A DNA stretch of 55,429 bases from Chlamydiia bacterium (GTDB taxonomy: Bacteria > Chlamydiota > Chlamydiia > Chlamydiales > GCA-2402025): the NCBI GenBank assembly GCA_022601395.1, contig JAJACS010000012.1:1-55429 (forward strand), read 5' to 3'. The position numbers and the translations under genes were made by a program. A model generated the notes under the pieces. It was not told the DNA's origin and searched no databases. It was given only the letters and a program-made list of their open reading frames with translations. Numbering within the stretch: the stretch's first letter is position 1; every line of letters begins with the position of its first letter. Positions 8,159 to 16,105 of this stretch are shown piece after piece.

Positions 8159-9148
8159 ATCTTTATGAGCGATCAGTTCTGCTGTATAAAGATTAATGGA
8201 TTTTTGGATTTCATTTTTATGCTTTTCAGGAGCATCTATTAAGGAGAGCTTTGCATGCTTTAGAGCTTCCTTTGTATCCCCTACTTTTGCTAGATGATTT
8301 GCAATCAGCATGTGCACACGAAAGCTCTGATCTTTTTCTTTAAAACCTACACTATCAGCGTACTGAATCAAAGGCTCTATTGCAATTTGTCCATCCATAT
8401 TCTGATTGTTTCTTTCCTGGAAATCAAGAAGAGCAAGGCGCAGCTTTATATAGCCCTGGTTGTCTTTGTAGCCTGATAGTATTTTCTTTTTAAGGTTGTT
8501 TCGAGAAGATGCAGGTGTTTTAGCATATTTCTCTAAGTGAAAGTATGCTTCTCTATCAACAGAAAGCCCTTTTTCAACAATAGCGTCTTTAAGAGACTCT
8601 GAACCAAGGCTACTCGCTTCAACATAGAGTTTTTTTAAATTTCCAAAATAGGGCTTTTTCATCTCTTCTACATCTTGCTTGACTCGTTCATAAGCACTAA
8701 CGCAGGCAAGAAGTTTCTCTCCATAACTCGCCGCTGTTTGCGCCTCATAGCCAAACCTTGAAATCTCATTCAACTCACTATCTACAAGAACAAGCGTTGG
8801 AAACTCTTCAACATGAAATTTTTTCTTCAGGTTGAAATGCTGTTCTAAAAGATCTTTATCAAGATGTTGATGCAGCTCAGGAAAGTCCACTTTTACAAAG
8901 AGCACTTTCTTTTTTAAATCCTTTGCAAAACCTTCCTTGCAGAGAACTTCTGAGAGCAGCTTCTTAGAAAAAGAGCACCAGTCAGATCCAACAAAAACAA
9001 GAGCAATAGGCATTTTAAAGGCTTTTGCTATTTCTTTTGCTTTACTCACATCCTCAGTAATACGAAGAGGGGCTTCAGAAGCACTTGCTTGTATAACAAA
9101 GGAAAGTCCTATGCATAAAACGAGTGTTATTAAAGCTTTTTTTATCAT
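8153..9148 (-). CDS. exported thioredoxin-fold protein with CxxS site
   Basis: A 331-residue protein from the ATG at 9148, which follows an AAGGGAAAGG site; an upstream in-frame start at 9181 would place an unlikely 11 residues before the signal peptide. Residues 1-24 are a Sec signal peptide. The next 130 residues form a thioredoxin domain with GSDWCSFSKKL (Cys58, Ser61) and a FPTLVLVD strand that would carry the cis-proline. The resolving cysteine of the usual CxxC is replaced by Ser. The C-terminal half is helical and TPR-like (KVGDTKEALKHAKLSL). In Chlamydia a 'disulfide bond isomerase' is annotated next to rnpA-rpmH, as I recall, and this may be its counterpart. The CxxS site suggests isomerase or chaperone action rather than net oxidation. 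Confidence 0.75.
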   Translation of the reverse strand: MIKKALITLVLCIGLSFVIQASASEAPLRITEDVSKAKEIAKAFKMPIALVFVGSDWCSFSKKLLSEVLCKEGFAKDLKKKVLFVKVDFPELHQHLDKDLLEQHFNLKKKFHVEEFPTLVLVDSELNEISRFGYEAQTAASYGEKLLACVSAYERVKQDVEEMKKPYFGNLKKLYVEASSLGSESLKDAIVEKGLSVDREAYFHLEKYAKTPASSRNNLKKKILSGYKDNQGYIKLRLALLDFQERNNQNMDGQIAIEPLIQYADSVGFKEKDQSFRVHMLIANHLAKVGDTKEALKHAKLSLIDAPEKHKNEIQKSINLYTAELIAHKDL

Positions 9149-9261
9149 GACCTTTCCCTTGATGTAGCTTGCTAAAAGCACGAAAGATCGTTATAATTCA
9201 TCCAACTTTAAGCAAAGTTTTCTAACGTGCGATCTTTCATAAAACCTGATGTATATAAAAA

Positions 9262-9747
9262 ATGCGTGCTTTTCTTCCTACCATAATCTTAAGACATCGA
9301 AAAGAAAACCTAAAAAAATGCTCTCTTAGAGGGCTTGAGACAAGGTCGGATATGAAGTTTTACACATATCCAAAGACTTTCCCAGAAAGTCTAGAGGGAT
9401 ATATCACCCTACACATGGAAGGAGAAGAACTCTCTTACAAAGACCGGGACCTTGGGCTTTTTTTAATGGACAGCACTTGGAAATACGAAGAAAAGATGCA
9501 CAGCGCTGTAAAAAGCAAATACCCCCTCATCTATCGCAAAATCCCTAATCACTTCAAAACAGCATACCCAAGAGTACAAACAGGGTGTATTGATGAAGAA
9601 AGAGGCCTTGCTACAGTGGAAGCGCTATACATAGCTCTTAAGATCATGCAAAAAGACACTGAAGGGCTACTTGACCACTATCACTGGAAAGAAGATTTTC
9701 TAGAGCTTAATAAAAAAGCTTTTGCACTTCTTGAACAATCTCAATAA
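9262..9747 (+). CDS. Tsr3/DUF367-like protein (putative aminocarboxypropyl transferase fold)
   Basis: A 161-residue protein. Three motifs match the C-terminal domain of Tsr3, the eukaryotic/archaeal enzyme that transfers an aminocarboxypropyl group from S-adenosylmethionine to rRNA. They are LFLMDSTWKYEEKM (Tsr3 has D-SW), GLATVEALYIAL (Tsr3 has S-VEA) and YHWKEDFLELN (Tsr3 has W-x2-FL-LN). A YRKIPNHFKTAYPRVQ stretch lies between them. A nucleic-acid modification role is likely, but the bacterial substrate is unknown. DTW-domain tRNA enzymes are the other relative to consider. Its last 41 bases overlap the convergent tyrP. Confidence 0.6.
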   Translation: MRAFLPTIILRHRKENLKKCSLRGLETRSDMKFYTYPKTFPESLEGYITLHMEGEELSYKDRDLGLFLMDSTWKYEEKMHSAVKSKYPLIYRKIPNHFKTAYPRVQTGCIDEERGLATVEALYIALKIMQKDTEGLLDHYHWKEDFLELNKKAFALLEQSQ

Positions 9748-10915
9748 CGAGCTCAAATGCGATGAAGGCAAACAGTGTGCAAAGCATCACCTTGCCGCCA
9801 GAGAGCTGCTTAGCAACAGTCGTATAGTTTTTCCTGTATCTTCCTACCCAAACCATAACGGTTGGCATAAAACCAAGTAGAAGCACGCACCCTATACCTC
9901 CCGCATACCCAAGAGCTCTAAGGAAAATGTTTGGATTGATCGTTGCGATAATAAAAGGAGGAATATAGATCAAAGCGCAAAGAAACAGCTTTTTTAGCCC
10001 TTCTTTCTTGATCTGCAGGGAATCTGATAGGAAATCTAAAAGACCCAGAGTAACGCCAAGGAATGACGTTGTAAGAGCGCAGAAGGCAAAGGCCTGTCCG
10101 ACGTTTGAGAGCCAAGACTTATTTAGAAGGTATCTAAGCGGTTCTACTGCATTCCAACCTTGATCCTTAGCGTGAGCAAGACCATTCACCCCGTCGATAG
10201 GGACAAGACCAAGAATCAAGAACTCCCATATGATATAGCTTACAAATGGAATCGCTGTGCCTATTAAGATAGCTGATCTTACTTTTTTCGGGTCACGGTC
10301 AAGGTAGGTATGCAAACTTGGGATGATCCCCTGGTAACTAAAAGAGGTAAACATAACAGGCAGAGCAAAAAGAGCTGACATGCCGTGTGACCTGACAATA
10401 TTCTCTAGTTTTACATGCCCCGTCCCAAGAATGATAAAAAGAAGAAACGTACCAATAAGTCCTATCATGAGGAGAAAGTTAACCCGGTCTACGACTTTTG
10501 TACCTATAAAGACGCAGGTTGCAAATGCTCCAGTAAAAATCAAAGTCCCCGCCCACATGGGTATGGTATTATTAAAGGCAAAGGTAACAAAAGCACCTCC
10601 TCCTGAAACGTAGGCAATCGTGAGACTGTAGAACAAAAAGATATACAAGATCCAGGCAAACACCCTTCCAACTGGACCCAAAATATGATAGGCCATGGAA
10701 ACAAGGTTCGCATTTTGAGGCATCCAATAGCAAACTTCTAAAAACAGCAAACCTGTCGCAACGCTAAAAAGGTAGCAAATTAAATAGATAAAGCAAGAGG
10801 GGATAAAACCACCTGCAGCTGTGACAACGGGAAGCGCAAGCATACCAGCGCCAATCGCCGTACCTGCAACTAGCAGGGCTCCGCCTGCAACTTTTTTTGA
10901 TGATTCGGATAACAT
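9707..10915 (-). CDS. tyrP: aromatic amino acid permease, TyrP-like
   Basis: A 402-residue inner-membrane protein with about 11 hydrophobic segments. The N-terminal GGALLVAGTAIGAGMLALP motif is the substrate-site signature of the hydroxy/aromatic amino acid permease (HAAAP) family, and GFIPSCFIYLICY follows. FTSFSYQGIIPSLHTYLDRD in the middle is also typical. It would import tyrosine or tryptophan by proton symport, useful for an intracellular bacterium that depends on host amino acids. Chlamydiae carry tyrP, often in several copies. It overlaps the 3' end of the Tsr3-like gene by 41 bases. Confidence 0.88.
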   Translation of the reverse strand: MLSESSKKVAGGALLVAGTAIGAGMLALPVVTAAGGFIPSCFIYLICYLFSVATGLLFLEVCYWMPQNANLVSMAYHILGPVGRVFAWILYIFLFYSLTIAYVSGGGAFVTFAFNNTIPMWAGTLIFTGAFATCVFIGTKVVDRVNFLLMIGLIGTFLLFIILGTGHVKLENIVRSHGMSALFALPVMFTSFSYQGIIPSLHTYLDRDPKKVRSAILIGTAIPFVSYIIWEFLILGLVPIDGVNGLAHAKDQGWNAVEPLRYLLNKSWLSNVGQAFAFCALTTSFLGVTLGLLDFLSDSLQIKKEGLKKLFLCALIYIPPFIIATINPNIFLRALGYAGGIGCVLLLGFMPTVMVWVGRYRKNYTTVAKQLSGGKVMLCTLFAFIAFELVIEIVQEVQKLFY

Positions 10916-11008
10916 GATCGTGTATAAGTTTATTCAATAGAGGATGTTTAGTCTAGCAAGTTCAGATTTCTAAGAGTATCTTTTTTTGCAGGCTCAAAAG
11001 AGCTTTAT

Positions 11009-11037
11009 TTGTAAAAATCGAAGAGCTCAGCTATACT
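11009..11037 (+). promoter_or_regulatory. promoter of pcnB-hydrolase-lpxB
   Basis: TTGTAA at 11009-11014, a 17-base spacer, TATACT at 11032-11037. It lies 43 bases before the GTG start of pcnB. Confidence 0.5.
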
Positions 11038-11079
11038 CCACTTCAACTAATAATATCAATTCGCACCCTTATAGTCATA

Positions 11080-12333
11080 GTGAAACCCAGAAGAATATCA
11101 AAACGCACTCACAAGCTAGAGTTAGAGTGTTTCGATGAGGATGCCCTCAAAGCGATCCACACTCTAAGAAAAGCAGGTCATATTGCCTATATCGTAGGCG
11201 GTAGCATTCGTGATCTTCTTCTTGGAAATCAGCCAAAAGACTTTGATATCTCAACCTCTGCAAAGCCTGAAGAAATCAAGAAACTCTTCCGTAACTGTAT
11301 TCTTATCGGCAGGCGCTTTCGCCTGGCACACCTTCGCTACGGGAAAAAGATTTTAGAGGTAGCCACCTTTAGAAAAGGTGACACCGAAAAAGGCGAACTT
11401 ATCGTACAAGACAATGTGTGGGGCTCGCCTGAAGAAGATGTCATTAGAAGGGACTTTACTATTAACGCCCTGTTTTACGATTCCGAATCAGAAACGATTA
11501 TTGACTATGTAGGTGGCTATAAAGACGCGGAAAACCGTTTTTTACAGACCATCGGAGATCCCTACATAAGGTTTAAACAAGATCCTGTTCGGATGATCCG
11601 CTGCTTGAAGTTTCAAGCAAGGTTTAGGCTGCAAGCCGATGGAAGGATGCATCAAGCTCTAGAAGATTGCAGACAAGACCTTGTAAACAGCTCCCAAGCT
11701 CGTATCTTTGAAGAGCTTGTTAGAATGCTAGAGTCAGGCTCTTCTCGTAATTTTTATCATCTAATGCACAGATCAAAGCTTCTTGAAATTCTACAGCCTG
11801 TTCTAGCAACCTTTCTAAGTAATGATAAGCGCTTTGAAATCTTTAGCTTTTTGGATGAGGCAGATGTGCGAGTACTTGAAGGGACGAAGAAACCGACAAG
11901 ACCAATTCTCCTCTCATGCCTTGTTTTCCCCATACTGAACAAACATATTTTGCAGCTTTCAAAAAAGAGTGAAAAAACATTGCACCTTGGGCAAGTTCAG
12001 AAAGAGACTTCTCAGATCATCGACTCTGTGTTTCAACCCTTTTTTCACCTCCCTAAAAGGATCAAGGCGAAAATGGTTTCTCTATTAACAACACAGTTTA
12101 GACTGGTTCCTTTAGACACAAAAGTAAAAACTCGCATACGTATTCCAAGAACACCTGACTTCCCTCTTGGCCTAGAGTTTTTAGAGCTCCGCTCTAGAAT
12201 TGAGCCTGGCTATCGCATCATTTTGGAAGAGTGGACAGAAGCATACAAAAAGCGTCCTCAAACACAAAGAGACCCAAAGCGCAGAGGACCAAGAAGAAGT
12301 TCTTCCTATCGCAAAAGAGGTCCAAAAAAATAG
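11080..12333 (+). CDS. pcnB: poly(A) polymerase I / CCA-adding enzyme family
   Basis: A 417-residue class II nucleotidyltransferase. The active site shows YIVGGSIRDLLLG (about 38-49) and DFDIST (54-59), then LFRNCILIGRRFRLAHLRYG and VIRRDFTINALFYD; RFKQDPVRMIRCLKFQARF is the neck. The GRRFRLAH form and the basic tail (RRGPRRSSSYRKRGPKK) resemble E. coli PcnB, which adds 3' poly(A) tails to mark RNA for decay. A CCA-adding role cannot be excluded from sequence alone, since the families are close. The tRNA-Leu in this window lacks an encoded CCA, so some enzyme of this family must add it. The start codon is GTG with a weak ribosome site. The next gene begins directly at its stop. Confidence 0.88.
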   Translation: MKPRRISKRTHKLELECFDEDALKAIHTLRKAGHIAYIVGGSIRDLLLGNQPKDFDISTSAKPEEIKKLFRNCILIGRRFRLAHLRYGKKILEVATFRKGDTEKGELIVQDNVWGSPEEDVIRRDFTINALFYDSESETIIDYVGGYKDAENRFLQTIGDPYIRFKQDPVRMIRCLKFQARFRLQADGRMHQALEDCRQDLVNSSQARIFEELVRMLESGSSRNFYHLMHRSKLLEILQPVLATFLSNDKRFEIFSFLDEADVRVLEGTKKPTRPILLSCLVFPILNKHILQLSKKSEKTLHLGQVQKETSQIIDSVFQPFFHLPKRIKAKMVSLLTTQFRLVPLDTKVKTRIRIPRTPDFPLGLEFLELRSRIEPGYRIILEEWTEAYKKRPQTQRDPKRRGPRRSSSYRKRGPKK

Positions 12334-13092
12334 ATGCACGTAAGAGAATTTTTTACAGAAGATGATTTTCACGTTTCCTATGTAGGCCCGCCTTTAGAGG
12401 ACGGTCCTTTACCTTGCGTTTTCTACTTTGCGCTCTCTGCACTTGACAGCCTAACTCTCGACCCATACAACCAACCCGTTGTAGAGCTTGTAAAAGACAA
12501 CAACATGCGCGTATTTTCCATGTCACTACCAGGGCATGAACCACCCCTTTTAAAAGAAAACGCTTTTGCCTACTGGGCAGAGAATGTAATAAACAACAAC
12601 GACATTCTTACCCCTTTTCTCAAGCAGACATGTAAAGCAATCGAATACCTTAAAGAAAAAGATTATATAAGAGCAGAAACAACAGCTGTCATGGGACTCT
12701 CAAGAGGCGGATTCATTGCATCACACATCGCTGCAATGCTTCCATTTATTGATAAAGTCATCGGTTTTGCTCCTGTTACCAAAATAGAACACACTTCAGA
12801 TTTTAAAGAACTTGTCGAACATCCTATTGTACGTCGCCTCAGTCTTTCAAGACATCTGCAAAAACTTAGCAAAAAGAAAATCTGCTTCTATATTGGAAAT
12901 CGTGATGAGAGAGTGGGTACAAAGCACTGCTTTGATTTCATCAGTTCTCTTGCTGAACTAAAACATAAACTCAGAGAAAAAAAAGGCTCCTACAAGCTAA
13001 ACATAAAAGACTCTATTGGCTTTATGGGGCACGGGACTTCTCCTGAAGTATTCAAAGAAGGCGCTGAATACGCAAAGAGTCTTATTCTATGA
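12334..13092 (+). CDS. alpha/beta hydrolase
   Basis: A 252-residue cytosolic protein whose ATG follows the pcnB stop with no gap. The nucleophile elbow is VMGLSRGGF with Ser123. A probable acid residue lies in GNRDERVG (about 190-197), and the His in FMGHGTSPEV near the C-terminus. This is a standard Ser-Asp-His triad for an esterase, thioesterase or peptidase of the dienelactone-hydrolase type. It is sandwiched between pcnB and lpxB with abutting and overlapping ends, so it is cotranscribed with them. The substrate cannot be told from sequence. Confidence 0.8.
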   Translation: MHVREFFTEDDFHVSYVGPPLEDGPLPCVFYFALSALDSLTLDPYNQPVVELVKDNNMRVFSMSLPGHEPPLLKENAFAYWAENVINNNDILTPFLKQTCKAIEYLKEKDYIRAETTAVMGLSRGGFIASHIAAMLPFIDKVIGFAPVTKIEHTSDFKELVEHPIVRRLSLSRHLQKLSKKKICFYIGNRDERVGTKHCFDFISSLAELKHKLREKKGSYKLNIKDSIGFMGHGTSPEVFKEGAEYAKSLIL

Positions 13093-14213
13093 GCAGCTGC
13101 GATCTCTTCGTCTTTGCTGGCGAAGCCAGTGGAGACCATCTTGGCTCAGAACTTATCAGAGCTCTACACAAACAAAACAAAGATTTAAAAATTACTGGCG
13201 TTCTTGGACCTCTTATGAGGAAAGAACATGCAACCTGCCTTCTTGAAATGGAAGAGTTCCAAGTGATGGGCTTTATAGATGTGATTAAAGCTCTACCAAA
13301 GCTTTTCAAGCTCTTCAAAAAGACAAGAGAGCTTATCATAAGCTCGCAGCCAAAAGCGCTTGTTCTTATCGACTACCCAGGCTTTAACCTAAGAATGGCA
13401 AAGTCTCTTAAGAAAAGAGGCTTTAAGCCCCCTATTATCCAGTACGTCTGTCCAAGCGTATGGGCTTGGAAAACAGGCCGGATAAAGACGATGGAAAAAT
13501 ATCTAGATCACCTTATTTGCTTATTTCCTTTTGAACCCAGCTGCTTTGCTAAAACAAGCCTGAAAACAACTTTTATTGGACATCCCCTAGCAAAGAAGAT
13601 CAAAGAGTTTTCATATCAAGAAAACCTATTTAACTTTAAAAAGCCTGTTCTTTCAATTTTTCCGGGTAGCCGGAAGAAAGAAATCGAAAGAAACCTTCCT
13701 CTTATGATTGAGATGGCAAAAAAGCATACAAAAGGCATGTATGACATCGCTGTTTCTTGCGCTAGCAAGAAAAGAGAGCCTCTCATAAGTTCCATTATCG
13801 GAAAAGACGCAACACAAGTCCCTTCTTGCTACAACTACGAGCTCATGAAGGCTTCTTCATTTGCTTTTGCTGTTTCAGGGACGATCACCCTAGAACTTGC
13901 TCTACATAGACTGCCTAGCATCGTGACCTATGCTATACGTCCTTTTGACTTTTTCCTAGCAAGAAAGATCTTCCGTATAGACCTACCCCACTACTGCATA
14001 GCCAATTACACAGCCTCAGTAAGAATGTTTCCTGAGTTCTACGGTCCTCACTTCAATAGGGAGATGCTTAATGAAACTCTCTCTTTTATGCTTGAAAATG
14101 AGGAAGAGCTTACTCTTTGCAGAAAAAGATGTGAAGGACTGCAAAAAATATTTGATAAAAAAGAGCCAGACGAGCTTTCTGCAAAGGTTATCTTAGAAAA
14201 AGCTCTGAAGTAA
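13089..14213 (+). CDS. lpxB: lipid-A-disaccharide synthase
   Basis: A 374-residue GT19 glycosyltransferase that joins 2,3-diacylglucosamine-1-phosphate and UDP-2,3-diacylglucosamine in lipid A synthesis at the inner membrane. The start is FVFAGEASGDHLGSELIRAL. MGFIDVIKALPKLFKL, LVLIDYPGFNLRMAK and QYVCPSVWAWKTGRI are all family landmarks, as is the later SIFPGSRKKEIERNLPL. It overlaps the hydrolase by four bases (ATGA). The length is that of a normal single-domain LpxB. Confidence 0.96.
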   Translation: MSSCDLFVFAGEASGDHLGSELIRALHKQNKDLKITGVLGPLMRKEHATCLLEMEEFQVMGFIDVIKALPKLFKLFKKTRELIISSQPKALVLIDYPGFNLRMAKSLKKRGFKPPIIQYVCPSVWAWKTGRIKTMEKYLDHLICLFPFEPSCFAKTSLKTTFIGHPLAKKIKEFSYQENLFNFKKPVLSIFPGSRKKEIERNLPLMIEMAKKHTKGMYDIAVSCASKKREPLISSIIGKDATQVPSCYNYELMKASSFAFAVSGTITLELALHRLPSIVTYAIRPFDFFLARKIFRIDLPHYCIANYTASVRMFPEFYGPHFNREMLNETLSFMLENEEELTLCRKRCEGLQKIFDKKEPDELSAKVILEKALK

Positions 14214-14255
14214 AAGCTTTATTATGTTCTTTTGAGAAACTTCTATAGTTTATTT

Positions 14256-14292
14256 TACCAGGGTAATCTATCCCCTGGAAAATGACCTGGTA
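14256..14292 (+). promoter_or_regulatory. leader with mutually exclusive hairpins before yceD-rpmF-plsX
   Basis: One left arm, ACCAGGG (14257-14263), can pair either with CCCTGG at 14273-14278 (6 pairs, 9-base loop) or with CCTGGTA at 14286-14292 (TACCAGG at 14256-14262, 7 pairs). The two folds cannot coexist. The element ends 57 bases before the yceD start. A cis-acting regulatory role is inference; a DNA-binding site with three half-sites (CCAGG, CCTGG, CCTGG) is the alternative. Confidence 0.3.
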
Positions 14293-14349
14293 TTTAATGG
14301 TATATTTACATACAATCTTTTTCTTTTAACTAAAAAGATATCTAGCGGT

Positions 14350-14832
14350 ATGTCCAAAGATTTAGTGATCTATATTGAAAGGCTTAGAGAGGGTGAATCA
14401 ACTGAGATTGATGAGCTTCTTTCTGCAACTGATTTAGAGCTTGAAGATGATCTGCTGCATTTCATGCCAGACATAAAGCTTTCTGGCTCAGCATATATCG
14501 CTGAAGACCACCTTGTTTTAAACCTAGATATCACAGCAAATGCAAGTATCGGCTGCAATGTATGTAATGCAGATGTTAAGATACCGATTGAGTTAAAAAA
14601 TACATATATCACGAAGGATTTATCAGATATCAGGGGTGGAGTTTTTCGATACGTAGACGATCTACGTGAATCCATCTTACTTGAGACCCCTTCTTTTGCA
14701 GAGTGCAATGATGGCAGCTGCCCTGAAAGGGCAAAAATAGAGCCATTTTTAAAAAGCGAAAGCAGTAAAAAAGAAGATTCTGAAGTATATTTCCCCTTTG
14801 ATGATTTAGATAAAAAATTGGAAGAGAAATAG
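14350..14832 (+). CDS. yceD: YceD/DUF177 family protein
   Basis: A 160-residue acidic protein of the DUF177 family, which is almost always encoded directly before rpmF. Plant and bacterial members are linked to 23S rRNA accumulation. Conserved features are LSGSAYI, ANASIGCNVCNADVKIPIEL with two cysteines, and an acidic C-terminal region with AECNDGSCPER. It lies 22 bases before rpmF and is cotranscribed with it. The order yceD-rpmF-plsX is conserved widely, including in Chlamydia. Confidence 0.88.
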   Translation: MSKDLVIYIERLREGESTEIDELLSATDLELEDDLLHFMPDIKLSGSAYIAEDHLVLNLDITANASIGCNVCNADVKIPIELKNTYITKDLSDIRGGVFRYVDDLRESILLETPSFAECNDGSCPERAKIEPFLKSESSKKEDSEVYFPFDDLDKKLEEK

Positions 14833-14854
14833 ATTTTTTTAAGGAGTAACTACC

Positions 14855-15037
14855 ATGGCAGTGCCAAGAAACAGAACCTCTAATGCTCGAAAAAATTCGA
14901 GACGTTCACATCATGCAAAGACACCTGTAAACTTTGCGAAATGCCCAAATTGTGAAAAAGCCAGAATCCCACATAGAATATGTGATTCTTGCGGACATTA
15001 TAATGGCAAAGCTATCGTAACTAAAGAAGAGCAGTAA
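14855..15037 (+). CDS. rpmF: 50S ribosomal protein L32
   Basis: A 60-residue protein beginning MAVPRNRTSNARKNSRRSH, the invariant L32 start. A zinc ribbon is present (CPNCEKARIPHRICDSCGHY, four cysteines). The ribosome site AAGGAGT is near perfect and well placed. It is followed 8 bases later by plsX. Confidence 0.98.
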   Translation: MAVPRNRTSNARKNSRRSHHAKTPVNFAKCPNCEKARIPHRICDSCGHYNGKAIVTKEEQ

Positions 15038-15045
15038 CTCTTAAT

Positions 15046-16020
15046 ATGTCGAAGAATTCTCCTATCATAGGTGTAGACCTAATTACGGGAGATCTCCCCG
15101 CTTTGAGCCTGTTTTCCGATCTATTTAAGGAAAACGGGGAGTTCAATGCTCACCTCAAATTTTTCGTCCCTGAAGGTGAGTTTGCTGAATTTGAGAGTCA
15201 CGCAAAAAAACATTCCCCTCATTTTACTTATTCTTTTGTGAAAACAAAAAGCACAATTGAAATGAGCGACGAACCCCTTTCGGCGATAAGACTCAAAAAG
15301 ACATCCGCAATACCAATGGCGATGCACCTTCTCAAAGAAGGAGAAATTGACGCTTTTGTTTCTAATGGAAACACAGGCGCTCTTATGTGCGGCGCTACTC
15401 TCATCCTAAAGCTCCTTGAGTGCACAAAAAGACCTGGTCTTTTAGCCCTTTTGCCAACAAAAGGCGGAAGCCTTGCTGTGATTGATGTTGGAGCAAACAT
15501 TCACTGTAGCTCCGAGCTTCTTGAGCAGTTTGCGAACATAGGGATAGCGTTTCAAAAGTGCTGCGGCATTAAAGAGCCGAAGGTTGGCCTTCTTAATATT
15601 GGCGGAGAAAAGATAAAAGGCAGAGCTGAAATGAGAGAAGCATATGAAAAGCTTCAGCTCATGAACAAAAAGCACAAGGGAAGGTTTGTTGGTAATGTTG
15701 AGGGGTACCAAGCATTCAACGGGTCCTGCGATGTCCTTGTTACAGAGGGTTTTTCTGGAAACATTTTCCTGAAGACAGCAGAAGGTATGTCTGCATTTAT
15801 CCTTGATGTGATTACTGATCAAAACCTAGAGCAGCCAAAGAAGAAGTCATTTAGACTATTCGACTATGCAGAGTATCCTGGGGCTCTCATATGTGGAGTG
15901 GATGGTATCGTTGTAAAATGCCACGGATATTCAAATACAAAGGCTGTTCATAGTGCAATAGACGGGGCTGCAAAACTTGTAAAATCGCAGTTTCTAAAGA
16001 AGTTAAAAACCCAGCTATAA
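15046..16020 (+). CDS. plsX: phosphate acyltransferase PlsX
   Basis: A 324-residue soluble enzyme that makes acyl-phosphate from acyl-ACP for phospholipid synthesis. Landmarks are IIGVDLITGDL near the start (the usual D-GGD is relaxed to DLITGD), AFVSNGNTGALM, AVIDVGANIHC, PKVGLLNIGGE, VTEGFSGNIFLKTAEG, and GVDGIVVKCHGYS at the end. Note that plsB lies two genes downstream. Chlamydiae therefore hold both a PlsX and a soluble, plant-like PlsB; how the two connect is an old question. Confidence 0.95.
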   Translation: MSKNSPIIGVDLITGDLPALSLFSDLFKENGEFNAHLKFFVPEGEFAEFESHAKKHSPHFTYSFVKTKSTIEMSDEPLSAIRLKKTSAIPMAMHLLKEGEIDAFVSNGNTGALMCGATLILKLLECTKRPGLLALLPTKGGSLAVIDVGANIHCSSELLEQFANIGIAFQKCCGIKEPKVGLLNIGGEKIKGRAEMREAYEKLQLMNKKHKGRFVGNVEGYQAFNGSCDVLVTEGFSGNIFLKTAEGMSAFILDVITDQNLEQPKKKSFRLFDYAEYPGALICGVDGIVVKCHGYSNTKAVHSAIDGAAKLVKSQFLKKLKTQL

Positions 16021-16105
16021 ACGCTCCATAAGGGTTAAATTTTTCTGGAAAAACATCTATATTTTCCGTAAGGTTTGTCTGAATTGGGTTAAAAGAGTTA
16101 AAGAC

